Positions 44,511-56,170 of a DNA stretch of 64,000 nucleotides are shown here, one piece after another. The stretch is taken from the NCBI GenBank assembly GCA_907163375.1, contig CAJQUW010005703.1, forward strand, positions 558,001 through 622,000. The letters run 5' to 3'. How positions within the stretch are numbered: position 1 is the stretch's first letter; the number at the start of each line of letters is the position of its first letter. A program made the translations under genes and the position numbers. The notes under the pieces were generated by a model. It searched no databases and had not been told where the DNA came from. It worked only from the letters and a program-made list of their open reading frames with translations. This DNA comes from Prostheceraeus crozeri. Taxonomy: Eukaryota > Platyhelminthes > Polycladida > Euryleptidae.

Positions 44511-45337
44511 CTGATATTTTTTTGCATTATTGATTCATTATGGTCCTCCCGCCTTCAGCCATCTCTTATATACTATTACATTTATAAGAAAAGAAAGGAA
44601 AAATAAATCTAATCAGAATTCAAGCAATTTATTGATCCTATTACTCTGTTTGCGCTTCAAATAACGTCCAACTTACAACCTCTTTCTGATAACAGTCATT
44701 TCAAATTTCAACTGAAGTCAAACATTGCTCACTTTGTATATTTACATTCCCTTGGCCAGAGGAGACTTCTATCACTCCAAATCAGAGTTCATTCCCAAAT
44801 ATTCACGATATTGACTTGCTTTCAATCCGTATGCTTTCCTTTAAGCTATCAAGATATTGCCTGACTGGACTACTACTTTCTGCGCATTTTCGTGCAATTG
44901 AAAGTAAAAATGAACGTGGAAAACGTCCTTATATTGATGGCTTCACGGAGAGTTGATATGAAGTCCTAGTGAATTTAAGTAATGTGCCTTGTTGCCGGAA
45001 GAAAGGCCACAACACGCCGATCATGCACGAGAGCTACTCACTGATAGCATTCTCCGAGGTAAGAGTGAGAGAGCGACCCTTTGAGGAAAGCTTGGATAAA
45101 TCAAACGAGAGGGAATTGAGAATAGGTAAACAATCCTCAAGTGTTGTTCCTGATGAAAAATGTTTTAGAGAATTGTAATCGCTATGGCTGAATGGCAATT
45201 ATGCAGCGCGGAGACAGACAGTTCAATCTCTCTATTCCCGTGACTTCGAATTGACGTCCACAATCTTAGCAATAAAAGATCGATTCACAAGGATAACAAA
45301 CGGCTATTGTTTAATTTAAAGACTTTTATTGTTTGTG
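44511..45337. other. no gene seen
   Basis: Non-coding. A 69-codon frame at 44969 (+) has no domain. Confidence 0.4.
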
Positions 45338-45415
45338 TGTAGCTCAGTTGGTAAAGCTGCCACTGAAATGAACGCATAAGCGAAGTGTCCCAGGTTCGAG
45401 ACTATCCTCTTCCTT
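45338..45415 (+). other. tRNA-like sequence
   Basis: A perfect A box TAGCTCAGTTGG and a weak B box GGTTCGAGACT 52 bases later. Stems do not pair well. Probably a tRNA relic or SINE head. Confidence 0.3.
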
Positions 45416-45489
45416 CAATCCTTCTCTCCACTCCCAATGATGTTCGTTACACAGTAGCATGATATCATGCCATTTAGTCCGAGTGCTAC

Positions 45490-46062
45490 TGAAATTTTCT
45501 TCTTAAATTCGGGCACGAGACTCTTATTAATTCGAATTAAATTCGATTGTCTGTGGCCCAGCATCTGTAAAGCGACAATAATTAAGTTGTGATTCCAGTT
45601 GTCTTGCGAGTTATGGAGGGTCAAAGATCATTGTAGATCCACGTACTCCCGAGTTTGATACACTCAATAACATAATGTTACAACATTCACTTGAGACTCA
45701 AAATGCGATTTGTCATTTTTATGACTTATCTTTAACAGCAATTTGGCCAAGCTACCGGTTACGAAGAATGTCATTATTCTGTCTGCTATTGGAGAATTGT
45801 GCCCTAAAAGTGGAATCATAATCATAAAAATGACGAATCTCATTTTGAGTCTTAAGTGAATGTTGGATCATTACGCCATTGAGTGTATCAAACTCGATAG
45901 TACATGGATCTACATAAACAAATGATCTTTGACCCTCCATAACTTGCAAGATGACTGGAATCACAGCTTAATTATTGTCATTTTACTGATATTGGCTGAC
46001 AATTTACAAATTAAAAATAATAAGAATCTCGTGCGCGAATTTAAGAAGAAAATGTCAGTATC
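45490..46062. repeat. foldback repeat G (palindrome, about 240-bp arms)
   Basis: The left arm (about 45490-45726) and right arm (about 45823-46062) are inverted copies. TTAAATTCGGGCACGAGA pairs with TCTCGTGCGCGAATTTAA at the ends, and TTGACCCTCCATAACTTGC with its inverse inside. The centre is about 96 bp. A diverged copy of the right half lies at 17270-17590. No known protein. Confidence 0.75.
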
Positions 46063-46579
46063 TTTCATATTATCTTTTGTTCATGCAGAGATGAGCATAA
46101 AAAACGGACCACCTAAATTACGCTGAAATTCAATCGATTTTCATGTCTTCCAATCGTGTCGCACATCAACGTGTCCTACATCATCCGAGAGCTTGCATTC
46201 TCAGCTTTAAAATGAGACATGATGGACTTGTATCCGTTGCTGCATTTGGTGAGCAGTGCTGAAAATATGAAAATCGCTTAATTTACAAATTGCAATTTTT
46301 CAGCTAGAAAACATGTGAATTTGAAAATGAATCAGGAATGGGGAGCATTAGTATTTTCTGAGCACGCTTTCGATATATTTGTCATCAAAATCGGTGAACT
46401 CGGAAAAAATGAGTGATATCGTGAAGTTACCACAAAATTATGGATCTTTTGACTGAAAAGTGTTGTATCCTCACTTTTTCATCAAAAATGTTCATGTTTG
46501 GAATCTTCAGAGTCCGTGCGATGCAAGGAATTGCAAGGAATCCCTGCGATGTAGGTTTGTTTGGAAAGAAATAAAAATG
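46063..46579. other. no gene seen
   Basis: Non-coding. The word GCAAGGAAT is repeated at 46522-46545. Confidence 0.4.
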
Positions 46580-47045
46580 AAAACTTTCCCAACGTTTCGC
46601 TCATAGTCTATTGAGCATACTCAAGAGTACACAGATAAAAATTAAAGACTGAATTACATACATGAACTGGTTACAAAATTTGAGAACTGATTTTCATAGA
46701 GTGGAAACTAGATTAAAGGGACCTAATTAAATCTTACATTTACATAGCTAACTTATATGTAAAAAACAAGACATCTAGTAAATTGTGCTACACAGACTTA
46801 GGAAAAGAAGAAGCAAACTAAATCAAGCAACCGCGGTTTCACAGAATCCTTCTGTCCATTCAGATTAGGATGAAGTTTCTGAATAAATAGCATTTCATAG
46901 ATTCTTAGATCGTCTTTCTTGCATTTGTTGAAGATCTTAAAACTCTCCATAGAAATTGCTTGGTCAGTTAGATTTTATACGATGCTCACTTATTACAGAG
47001 TGCCGATGTTCTTCAACTCTTTGGAACAGGTGTCGCGAAGATGTT
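46580..47045 (-). pseudogene. Penelope-like GIY-YIG C-terminal fragment, lineage 4
   Basis: Minus strand: KELKNIGTL, then after stops MESFKIFNKCKKDDLRIYEM and LFIQKLHPNLNGQKDSVKPR, the last part of the GIY-YIG domain with its Glu. The 3' untranslated region ends at about 46590 with GAGCGAAACGTTGGG (minus strand), a signature seen after other Penelope-like fragments here. RT and the YIG part are missing. Confidence 0.7.
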
Positions 47046-47842
47046 AAAAATAATAAATATATTAATAAATATATAATAATAATAAACCAACGATAAATTT
47101 GTCGGTTTTATTCAAATAAGTCTTCTTTTTCAAACGTCTTCAGCAGTTTAACTCCTTGCCGCTAAGGTACAAGAACAACACAAAGTTATGTTTTTTCAAT
47201 GTCTACGGCCGCTGCAGCCCTTTAATACCAGTGTGATTTCTTTTTTTGGATGTCAGTCCTCTGAAAGAAAGGACCAATTCAGCGGTTAGGTCAATGTCTC
47301 CTACAAGTTCACCATCGGCACAGGATCGGTGGCTTTATCGATCTCTTGCTCTTCTTACCGAAGAATAATGGCGAATATTTTGAACATTTACCGTAGAGTG
47401 AGGGACACGTGATAACACTGGGCTCGGGTAACAAGACCAAGAGTGACTTAGGATCTTCTTATGATGCAGTATTTTTTATTCTCATGTATTTTTTCTTTAA
47501 AGTAATTTTAACTTTATAAACATGTTACTCTTATCTTTAATCAGTATTATAATATCATTGGCTCATTTGTAAAGAGACTATATTGTCATAGATCTTAGTA
47601 TGAACACTTTTCATTGTTTCATGTGAATCCCGCAATAAATCATCAAGCGCATGAATATGATGTTCGACGGACATCGAAAGTGCTCGCGCAATCATTGAGG
47701 TTTGCTACCAATAGCACAGAAGACCTTCCGATCATGTCATTTATTGTAGGCATTTATTGAAAATTAATATGAAGAATATACGAAAAGTACGAGAGTTCCA
47801 TGCGCTCTCCATTTAGATCGCCCAGTTATTCAATATTCTTGC
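47046..47842. other. no gene seen
   Basis: A short AATAAT-rich stretch at 47047-47090, then GACGTTTGAAAAAGAAGAC-like sequence (minus strand), perhaps another retroelement end. Otherwise nothing. Confidence 0.4.
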
Positions 47843-48632
47843 CATAGAGCAAGTAAATTAGGTAGAGCGGTAACTCCGCATTTATTAAATCCCCAATGTG
47901 TATACGCTTTCGAATTTATTAAATGAACACGAGGGGGATACAGTCGGAATTGTTTCCAAATGCGAGATATGCACATTTATGCTATTTTGAAGAAGTTACA
48001 ACGGAATTGAGTGATCATGATAGCATAATACAGAAGGAAGTGATATTATTTATATATATGCAGATACTCAGTGTCATGACAGCCTTGGAGAGGTGATGTT
48101 TGTTAAATTAGCAAGAGCATTTTCTTAAACGTGATCATGCCACTGGTAGAGCAAAATAGGAGAATCAAAGGCAATGATTTCAATTAACTTTGAAAGATGT
48201 AAATGGTTCAACATCACTATTCAGATTCTAGAAATGAAACATGAATATAGTGAATCATACAATCATGCTGGTGAAAATTGAATTAAAAACTCGAAATTTC
48301 AGCAAGAAAGCACGAATAATATGGCGACTTTTTCATGAAGACTTCCATTATAATACGGATCATGAAATTCTCTTGATAATCAGCCTAATTTCCGCTTAGT
48401 TAGGATGCTTATGAGCAAATATTCACTCCTTTTGATATCCAACTTGTTTCATACTACTTATATAGGGGAGTCACCTCGGTAGTATACAAATTGGTAAATT
48501 TTGACTTTTTTAAAACTGCTCAAATAATTTTTTGGACCACGGCCGGGAACGTAATCTCCGCAAAAACTGAATCTTTTCATATCAAAATTTTCACTATGTA
48601 CAGATATTTTTTTTGAGTCGACACTACCTATG
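47843..48632 (+). mobile_element. CATAGAG MITE family, copy 6
   Basis: A 790-bp copy in the same orientation as copy 1. The left end CATAGAGCAAGTAAATTAGG is intact. The right end stops at ACACTACCTATG, short of the usual terminus, and no target duplication is visible. Confidence 0.8.
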
Positions 48633-49691
48633 AGCGTGACTAAATGCAATTATTGCACAACAGTAGGCTATAGACAGAAGTCGATAAGTCGATGTTGGCG
48701 TCTTAGTCATTAGTCTTTAGTTTTTCATTCACAAACGTCATTTTTTCAGAGCATGAAGCATTCTTTATTGCATCCACTGTCCGTTTGCTACTAAACAAAG
48801 TTCAGCAAGGTTTTAGCACTTCAATGCATATCAATATTTGAGCTGCGCACTACATAATGCAAATATCAACAAAACATTACAAGTTTAGATCATCGATGAA
48901 ACCGAAAATCAATAATTAATTTAAATTCCTTATTGTTTACAAATGAAAATCACGAAAATTTAAGCGTAATTTTTACTACCTGATACAAAGGAAATTTAAA
49001 TAACTTATTGAAAGCAGACGAACAATTTTGCTCACTCATACTTAAATTCCAACGGGTATGCTACACGTTGACCTGTTCTAGGGTCCACAGCAAGTGGCAC
49101 AGATAGTTTCCTGCTGTCTTCGTCTCTTCCTGTCTTCTCTCAGCGTTGTCTGTCCGTGGATAAGTCTGTCTGTCTCTTGTTCAGTTACATGACTCCCCAA
49201 CCCATAAATCGCATGCAAACTGGATCCATTTGACCTTCTTCTCTCCTTCTAAAAATGACATCTATCTCCAGCCGAAAGTCTTCAAAATGAGCTGCAGTTG
49301 GTGATTTAGATCAGTAATCTCCTCTGTCAGCGCCCATTTTTTAAGGATTCAGAGATTTCTCCAAATAAGAAAGTAATACGGCTTCTTCAGAGAAAAAATA
49401 TTTTGATATACATTCCTGTTTCTAATCTTTCTGCTCAATTTCATTGATGGAAAGAAGGAAACCGCAATACGGAAGGAAAATAGACTTACAAATCGGGATG
49501 TCAATGTCGGATAAAAATCTCCAGATTCCTGCCATTCAGGTTTGATAAGGCGAGAAGGAGAGGAAAATGTTCTATCCAGCCGCTAAGGAATTATTGATAG
49601 GTAAATCGGGTGATAGTTTAAAATGTTGATGTGACACAAAAATTGTTTATTCAACAGCTTCCTGTTTTCCTCATGATAATGCAGAATTAAT
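48633..49691. other. no gene seen
   Basis: Non-coding, with a TCTGTCTGTC-rich patch near 49130-49190. Confidence 0.45.
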
Positions 49692-49783
49692 ATAACGAAG
49701 GCTAAAGTGATGAGTAACAATTATGAAATCATCAATGAGCGGGTTATCCTAAACGACGAAGAAATCGAAAAGGTAGACAAGTA
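49692..49783 (+). pseudogene. LINE reverse transcriptase thumb fragment
   Basis: About 31 codons read ITKAKVMSNNYEIINERVIL and NDEEIEKVDKY. This resembles the K-T-K-x-M ... V-D-x-(YLG) region after the RT palm in RTE/CR1-like LINEs. The expected YLG is lost because the CACTGTAAAT element begins at 49784. No more of the RT is recognised upstream. Confidence 0.5.
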
Positions 49784-50150
49784 CACTGTAAATCGCTCAA
49801 TGCCAATTTCATACGAAGGATGCACACCAAAATATTTTCTTGACATATTTCTGTATATATTTGTATGCGTTTCATATGTTACTTCAAGTGTTGCGCGCTT
49901 TACATATTAAAGCCATAGCAGCACAATGTTAAAGGAAAGCTTCAATGATGTCTAAAGTGTGTTGATTTACGGCCTTTTGTCAATAGAGATCACACTAATG
50001 CTACTACTGTTTTGTAAGTAGTGAGATTTATGACATTCAAAAATCAAACTTTCAATACTGAATTCGATTGTAATACACGCAAGTCTAAGGCATTTCATAA
50101 ATAATCAATAAGCATTCAACCATCAACAATTGTGCATTACGCAATTTTGA
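49784..50150. mobile_element. CACTGTAAAT element c, copy 1
   Basis: Shares about 370 bases with 52762-53133. The similarity starts exactly at TACACTGTAAATCGCTCAAT in both while the left flanks differ, which defines the left end. Words of the ATACCAA/TTGGTAT type recur near the start. The right terminus is not clear. Confidence 0.7.
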
Positions 50151-50639
50151 AATTAAGCATATTATCAATCCGAAATAAAAACACATTATAATTCATGAAC
50201 GCAAAAATTGTCATGTTTGAGATATATAAGTCAACATGATTGCATGAAGAATATCGTTTGAATGATTTGATGTTAATCAACTTGGCTCATAAAACTAAGT
50301 TAGCTAAGCGTGCTGTTAATGTTTGTTGCCAGACAAGTATCATCGACGGCATACTCGCAGAACATAAAATTCACAACATATCTAATCCATAGTTAATTAC
50401 CATACTATCAAAAAAATATTCAGTACTGGTATTGCTGAATAAATTTATTTGACAGTAGTATGTTTTTGCTCTGTGACTTAAAGCTCTACATACGAAAGGC
50501 GTACGAATGAGGACAATTTTGCATCGGGTCTCGTATATAAACATACCAACAACTAGTATTTCATTGTTAAACAGCCAATCACAGATAGAATAGATCGTAT
50601 CGCTACATACCAATCACATACGAAATTAAGTGAGATATA

Positions 50640-50684
<45 letters not shown>

Positions 50685-51360
50685 CTATTATATAATTTAA
50701 TGTTGTAAATGTATAATAATATAATAATAATAATTAATAAAATAATATTAATAATATAATTAATATAATTATAATTATAAAAATTGTATTGTATAATTAC
50801 TTGTAATATGTGTATAATATCATATATAATTATATGATAATTATAATTACAACATTTTATCACTGCTTGTCGTTGCAAATGACATTCGTAATGATTTAAG
50901 TTACTCACTATAATTTCATATAATGATATCATAGAGAAGGTGAAATCGAATAGAATTATCGAATGCATAATGCAACCAACCAACTAATTGTAAATCTGCC
51001 AAATGTGCTTTCATTGAAACGTTATGTTAAGAGATGCCATAAATCGGTCAGCGGGCTTTTCGCACCACAAAACCATCATCTGCACCAGTGTTCCTAACCA
51101 TTCACAATCAATGGAAACCGTAAGCCTACTGTAACATTCAGAGACAGTGGTATGATGAATTGTGGTACTACGTATCTTTGATCATAGCAAAACGGTAAAG
51201 TCGCCGGAGGAAGCTTGCCTCTGTCACAAAAAGACGTCACACGAGGTTGACCGACAGTCGAGAGAAGTCATCGTGAAACATCTAAAAGTGATCATTTTCC
51301 CAAATCGATCGACATCTATGTAACGGAACAGTCGACGTCCTTAGTCCTGAATAGTCCATT
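50151..51360. other. no gene; AT-rich with microsatellite
   Basis: A (TA)n run of about 40 bases lies at 50643-50681. The following 190 bases are almost only A and T. Long frames on the minus strand here are composition artefacts. Confidence 0.6.
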
Positions 51361-51853
51361 CACTAGGTGACATGCCAAGCGTAATTCACGCGTAATTACG
51401 GAACACCTCAAACATAAGTGATGAAAAACATTCTATTCTTCTACGCGCGTACATGCGCGCTGCACTAACAGTCAGAAATCACTTCATCTGATGCTGTTCA
51501 AACATGGGGAATGTTTATGAATACGCGCGGGTGAGCGTTTATAGTTTGCGTGTCGTCTACAGTTGCCTGTTTATGGAAAATACAGTTGCACGCGTTGCCG
51601 CTTGAACCACAGATGAACCGCTAAGCATGTTCTGTCTTCCCTGAGCATGAAATTGAGGTCCTATCACATTGTTTAGCCTCTGATACATGCAGATACATGA
51701 GACGCAAAGTCTATACAAGTATACTTGTATAACAGGACTTCCGATAGATGTTGCAACAATGTCACGCATAGCCACGGATGTTTAGGGTCATGTGTAACTA
51801 CGCGTACTTTACGCGTTAATTACGCGGAATTGAGCTTGGCATGTCACCTACTG
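51361..51853. mobile_element. CACTAGGTGA element, copy 1 (493 bp)
   Basis: The left end CACTAGGTGACATGCCAAGC and right end GCTTGGCATGTCACCTACTG are inverted. Dinucleotide TT flanks both sides. It shares most of its body with 60838-61189 and has an extra block of about 140 bases around 51520-51640. CACTA ends suggest the CMC (EnSpm-like) superfamily. Non-coding. Confidence 0.8.
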
Positions 51854-52761
51854 TTTCATCAGCTTGTACAAATATGTAGTGATTCAACTTCGACATGGCC
51901 TTAAACGCAGTTATCAAGTCTATCAAATCTGAAGGATCTAAATATGATTTAACGATGTTTATTCAATGCGCATACCAGCAAATAGCTTATCTATGGAATC
52001 CAACAATTATATAATTGTTTAATTGTTTCCATCGTTGCGAAATGTTATTAAATAATAATTACCCTTTTCCATTTTCAACTTCCGATGCATTGTTTCGGTG
52101 AGGTTTGTGGATGACTTGTCTGCTATTGTTGACTACTTAACGAGATGCAAGTCATTGGATTAATGTCATTTACCTGAAAGTAAAAAATTATGGAAGAGGC
52201 AGATCATGACATTCCAACATCTCATACATTACTGCGATTGCTGTATTCTGAATAGATTTAGTGGCGCATTACACATTTTGAGAAATTTGATTGATTTAGA
52301 ATTGTTCATAACAAGAAAAAATGAGAGAAATGTATAAACATGTAGCTCATAGCCAATTAAATGCATGATTCTTAATCGAAATTGAATATTTCTGATGTAC
52401 AAAAACATTAACTGATGCTGTGTCAGCGTATTGTGATCAATCTACCCTGACTCCTAACATCTATTGTATCATGAAAATCAACTTTCACGTTTCCTTTAAA
52501 ACCATTTGGGACCTAAATGTGTCTGAATTCCAGAATTTAATTTCAATAAGTCGGGCAGGAGGAAGTGATAATTGAAGTTTAAAGAAATCGAAATATGAGC
52601 CAAGAACTAAGTCAGCCAACCATATTCTTTTGTGACCAAGTTAAGTATACAAGGGAAATGTGGAATAAATACATACGGATTTTGAGAGCATCAATCAATC
52701 GTACAACCGAGGCTGTAAAGATCATTGATGCTTGTAAAATCTAGGCATGATTACTATTGTA
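51854..52761. other. no gene seen
   Basis: AT-rich non-coding sequence. Confidence 0.45.
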
Positions 52762-53133
52762 CACTGTAAATCGCTCAATACCAATCACATACGAAGGATG
52801 CATACCAAAATATTTTTTGGTATATTTCTGTATTCTCTTGGTATATATTTGTATACTTTTCATATGTTATTTCAAAAGTGGTATGCGCTTTACATACTAA
52901 AGCCATACCAACACAATGTTAAAGGAAAGCTTCAATGATGTCCACAGTGTTGATTTACGGCCTTTTGTCAATAAAGATCACACTAATGTTACTACTGTTT
53001 TGTAAGTAGTGAGATAATGACATTTAAGAGTCAAACTTTCAATACTGAATTCGATTGTAATACACGTAAGTCTAAGGTATTTCATAAATAATCAATAAGA
53101 TTTCAACCTTTAACAATTATGCATCATGTAATT
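52762..53133. mobile_element. CACTGTAAAT element c, copy 2
   Basis: Direct repeat of 49784-50150, about 3 kb away, preceded by TA. ATACCAAAATATTTTTTGGT shows the private word in inverted form. Confidence 0.7.
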
Positions 53134-53249
53134 CATGTAAACTTAAGACTGTTACACCGGCTCCGGGACGGCATTCAATGAAGTACTGCCGTATAGAATT
53201 CACTACAATGGTTGATTTGTGGCGCCAGCTATGATATTACTTTTTATTT

Positions 53250-53580
53250 GTCTATCGCTTCATTTAACCTGTAAAGCAGATTATTGCCTGCGCGGGAAAT
53301 AATATTTACTCCAATGCACTGGAAGGAGCGTAATCTATGCCAATTGTGGGTGCTCTTGTCCTGCTTTAGTATAGTTAGATCTGAGACTGGATATTTACAA
53401 TATTGATCAAGCCAAATTTCTATTCAAAAACTCTTGATCATCATAGCACGTCATCAAATAAAATTCTCTACGCAACTCGTACTTGAGATTGCTTCATCAT
53501 AGCATTCGAACTCGCTAGATTTAAATGGCTCTCACCCGACGGGTTTGCGCATTTAAGATGTCTAACTCGTGGAATGCTAT
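53250..53580 (-). repeat. dispersed repeat H, uninterrupted copy
   Basis: Reverse complement of 38449-38713 joined to 40377-40545, without the Tc1. It reads through the Tc1 target as AATATTGTAAATATCCAGTC (minus strand). Confidence 0.78.
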
Positions 53581-53718
53581 AAGAAGTAAACATGCACTAG
53601 TTGCGTAATTAAATATTATTGCACTCTTCCTTTGAAATACATTAGTTTTTGCAAAGTTTTTCATCCTCTAAAACAGCAAATTTTACATAGAAATCTCAAG
53701 GAATACCGCTGATTTCAA

Positions 53719-53860
53719 CAATTCCATAACAAATAGAGGTGTTAAGCAACTCGTGCAACGATATCCATCTTAATTGCATAATTTTGGATCAACAAAATAA
53801 GCCATCGATCGCCCTCCAAACTCGTGCATTGACATTCTCATACGATGATGAAAGTCATCC
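53719..53860 (+). repeat. truncated relative of the large foldback element
   Basis: CAACAATTCCATAACAAATA and GATATCCATCTTAATTGCAT match the outer left arm of the palindrome at 41972. The similarity fades after about 140 bases. Confidence 0.55.
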
Positions 53861-54498
53861 CAGTAGCCATTTATAATAGAATATAATGCTTACTTATTCG
53901 AATTATTAATTGCAGTATTCCTAATGAGGACTGATGGCGTTCTCCAATCCGGAAGTGTACAGATGCAATGCTAATGTAACCATTGGATTAATCAGTCCTT
54001 AAAAGAACTCAATGTACCTTTCTCGTGGCAACGAATTAAAATTGATCAGCTTTGGCCCAATATCTGGTAAAAATGGAAATCTTAAGACTTGTAATACTAC
54101 TCATTCTTGCTGTTAATGTACTAATACCAGAGATTCAAAACAGACGTCTAATATACTGTGCCAACTACAGATGCTGATAGTGGAAATAGAATAGGACAAT
54201 GGTCACCATAGGTTAAGGAAATTAAAAATGGATATTATGAAACAACAGGAAACCGATGAATAAAAATTGGAAAAGTGGAAGTAAAAAGTGGAAAAGTGGA
54301 TAAAATATGGAATACAACGATGCTGCTGCACCGATTACAAGTGAACTATATCTGATACTACACAAAGCAATGGTAAGAGTTGATAAGTGGAAAGTGGATA
54401 ATGGAGGTAAACAATAGAACTACAATGACACTCTACTACACCGAAAGCAATGAAACTATACACACATGTACAGCTTTCAATTGGTGTATTTTGTTTTG
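53861..54498. other. purine-rich stretch, no gene
   Basis: GGAAAAGTGG and GTGGAAAGTGG words recur at 54265-54410. No reading frame is supported. Confidence 0.45.
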
Positions 54499-54605
54499 AA
54501 TGTAGGATGCCAATTGTTGTGAATTTCTATGAAAATGTTGTTCACTTAAATGAAAAATGTGCATGTAAATCATGTCAGCGATGACAGTTGGCATCCTACA
54601 TTATT
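54499..54605. mobile_element. 100-bp hairpin MITE
   Basis: AATGTAGGATGCCAATTG and CAGTTGGCATCCTACATT are near-perfect inverted ends around a 70-base loop. No second copy is in the window. Confidence 0.7.
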
Positions 54606-56168
54606 ACTCCAATGATACTGCTGTTATTATTACATCACACAGTAAGCAGTTTTATATGATATCGCAATTGACAACAGATTATTATTGAAATATGGAATGG
54701 TAGGGAATGAATAGCTACATGTATGTCAAAACTATGAATCAGCGAAAAGTTGCACAGTTATCCATGGATATCTGGAAGACAAATAGCCTACAGAGATTTC
54801 TATGGTTAGTAGAATGTTGATACAAATTTGATAGTTGATTCGAAAAAGAAATTAATTGATCTTGGCTAAGAAGATGGCGGATTTGTCGACACACTAAAAA
54901 TGAATTAGAGTAATGAATGGGGAGGTGCTTGTAATTCAGATGGCATGTAAATACTACTTATTGAAGTTTTATATAGTAATGGCGCATTTAACTAGCCATT
55001 TTTGTAGATTTCCTGATCATTTGAAGTCCAAGGGTTTCGCCAAGTTTTTCTTTTCCGTAATCACATTTGAAACTACTTGGAACTGTATAATGTTCTATTA
55101 TAGACACATTGGACTGGTACTTTAAGAAGAAAATCTTCCACACTTCATACGTTACTCATTAGTTGTATATGCGTCTTATTGGTTGTAACTTTGCACAAAT
55201 CTTTCTTATCGATTGGTTTATGTACTCATCAACAACTTCTCGGTACATTCAAATACTTTGGCACGAAAATAACAATTATTGCGGAGAAATTTCAATAATT
55301 TCAAAGTTGATTCTACACTTCGAATCGCACTTTCTAATATGAAACTTAGCGAATAAAGCAAATGAATCTTGTCAGATTCTGAAATCATGCCTATTGCTGA
55401 AAGAGGGAACCTACAAGTCCATCTATGAAAGTTGGCACTTGAGTTCCTCTGTGAATATTGAGATACTTTCATGGAAATAGACCTACTTGAATATCTAACA
55501 TAAGGAAGCGGATTTTAGATTTTCAATAGTTCAGGATAAGTTAGAATAGTTGCATTTAGCAGCTAAGATGTTTTGTATGCATTCATTAATTTTACAAACT
55601 GGTAAGTGCATCGGTCAATGATATTTCAGCTAACCAGATTGGTTTGTCACTTACTTATTGTTTCGCAGCCGCAAACTTTTCAAAATCGCTAAGATCTGTT
55701 CGGAAAGTATTCAAATTGCTAATACTTCGGATTGCAAGTTAAAAAGTTATCCATCTCTGGAGTACTCCTTGACCATTCATTGCGTTAATCTTTGGCTTTG
55801 TCTCCTGCGTTCAATTTTGGTAACTTTGACATTTCAGACCTGCGCTTGGTTAATGACTTTTTACTATAGAGTCGTAATAAATAACATCAAGGCAAAAAGA
55901 ACACTTCGGACAACTGTCTCATTTGATTCAAGATAAATATCCACTATCACTATTGTGGGAATTTCTATCATTGCTTGTTACGGCGGTGGTGCATTGTTAT
56001 AATATCGACAGCAAACCATTGACATTTATTGTAAAGATGATAATTCTGACAGAGTAGACATGATACACGGTAAAATGCTTGCTTGTGTTTACTTTAACTA
56101 AACCACAGGCATTTGTGGGAAAATGCTTTGTTCAGAGAGTTGTAAAATGATAATTGGTTGTTGCAATA
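54606..56168. other. no gene seen
   Basis: Open frames of 70-90 codons (for example 55658-55936) have no recognised domain or conserved partner and are left uncalled. GATTTCTATGG at 54795 is one of the recurring 11-mers. Confidence 0.4.
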
Positions 56169-56170
56169 TA

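Noticed and set aside
45338-45415. functional tRNA gene
   Set aside because: The A box is perfect, but the B box is weak and acceptor and T stems do not pair.
50603-50983. 126-codon minus-strand frame
   Set aside because: Isoleucine-tyrosine-asparagine translation of the TA microsatellite and adjoining AT-only DNA.
55658-55936. hydrophobic 92-codon frame as a receptor exon
   Set aside because: It has no class A GPCR motifs and no splice sites, and is not conserved elsewhere in the window.
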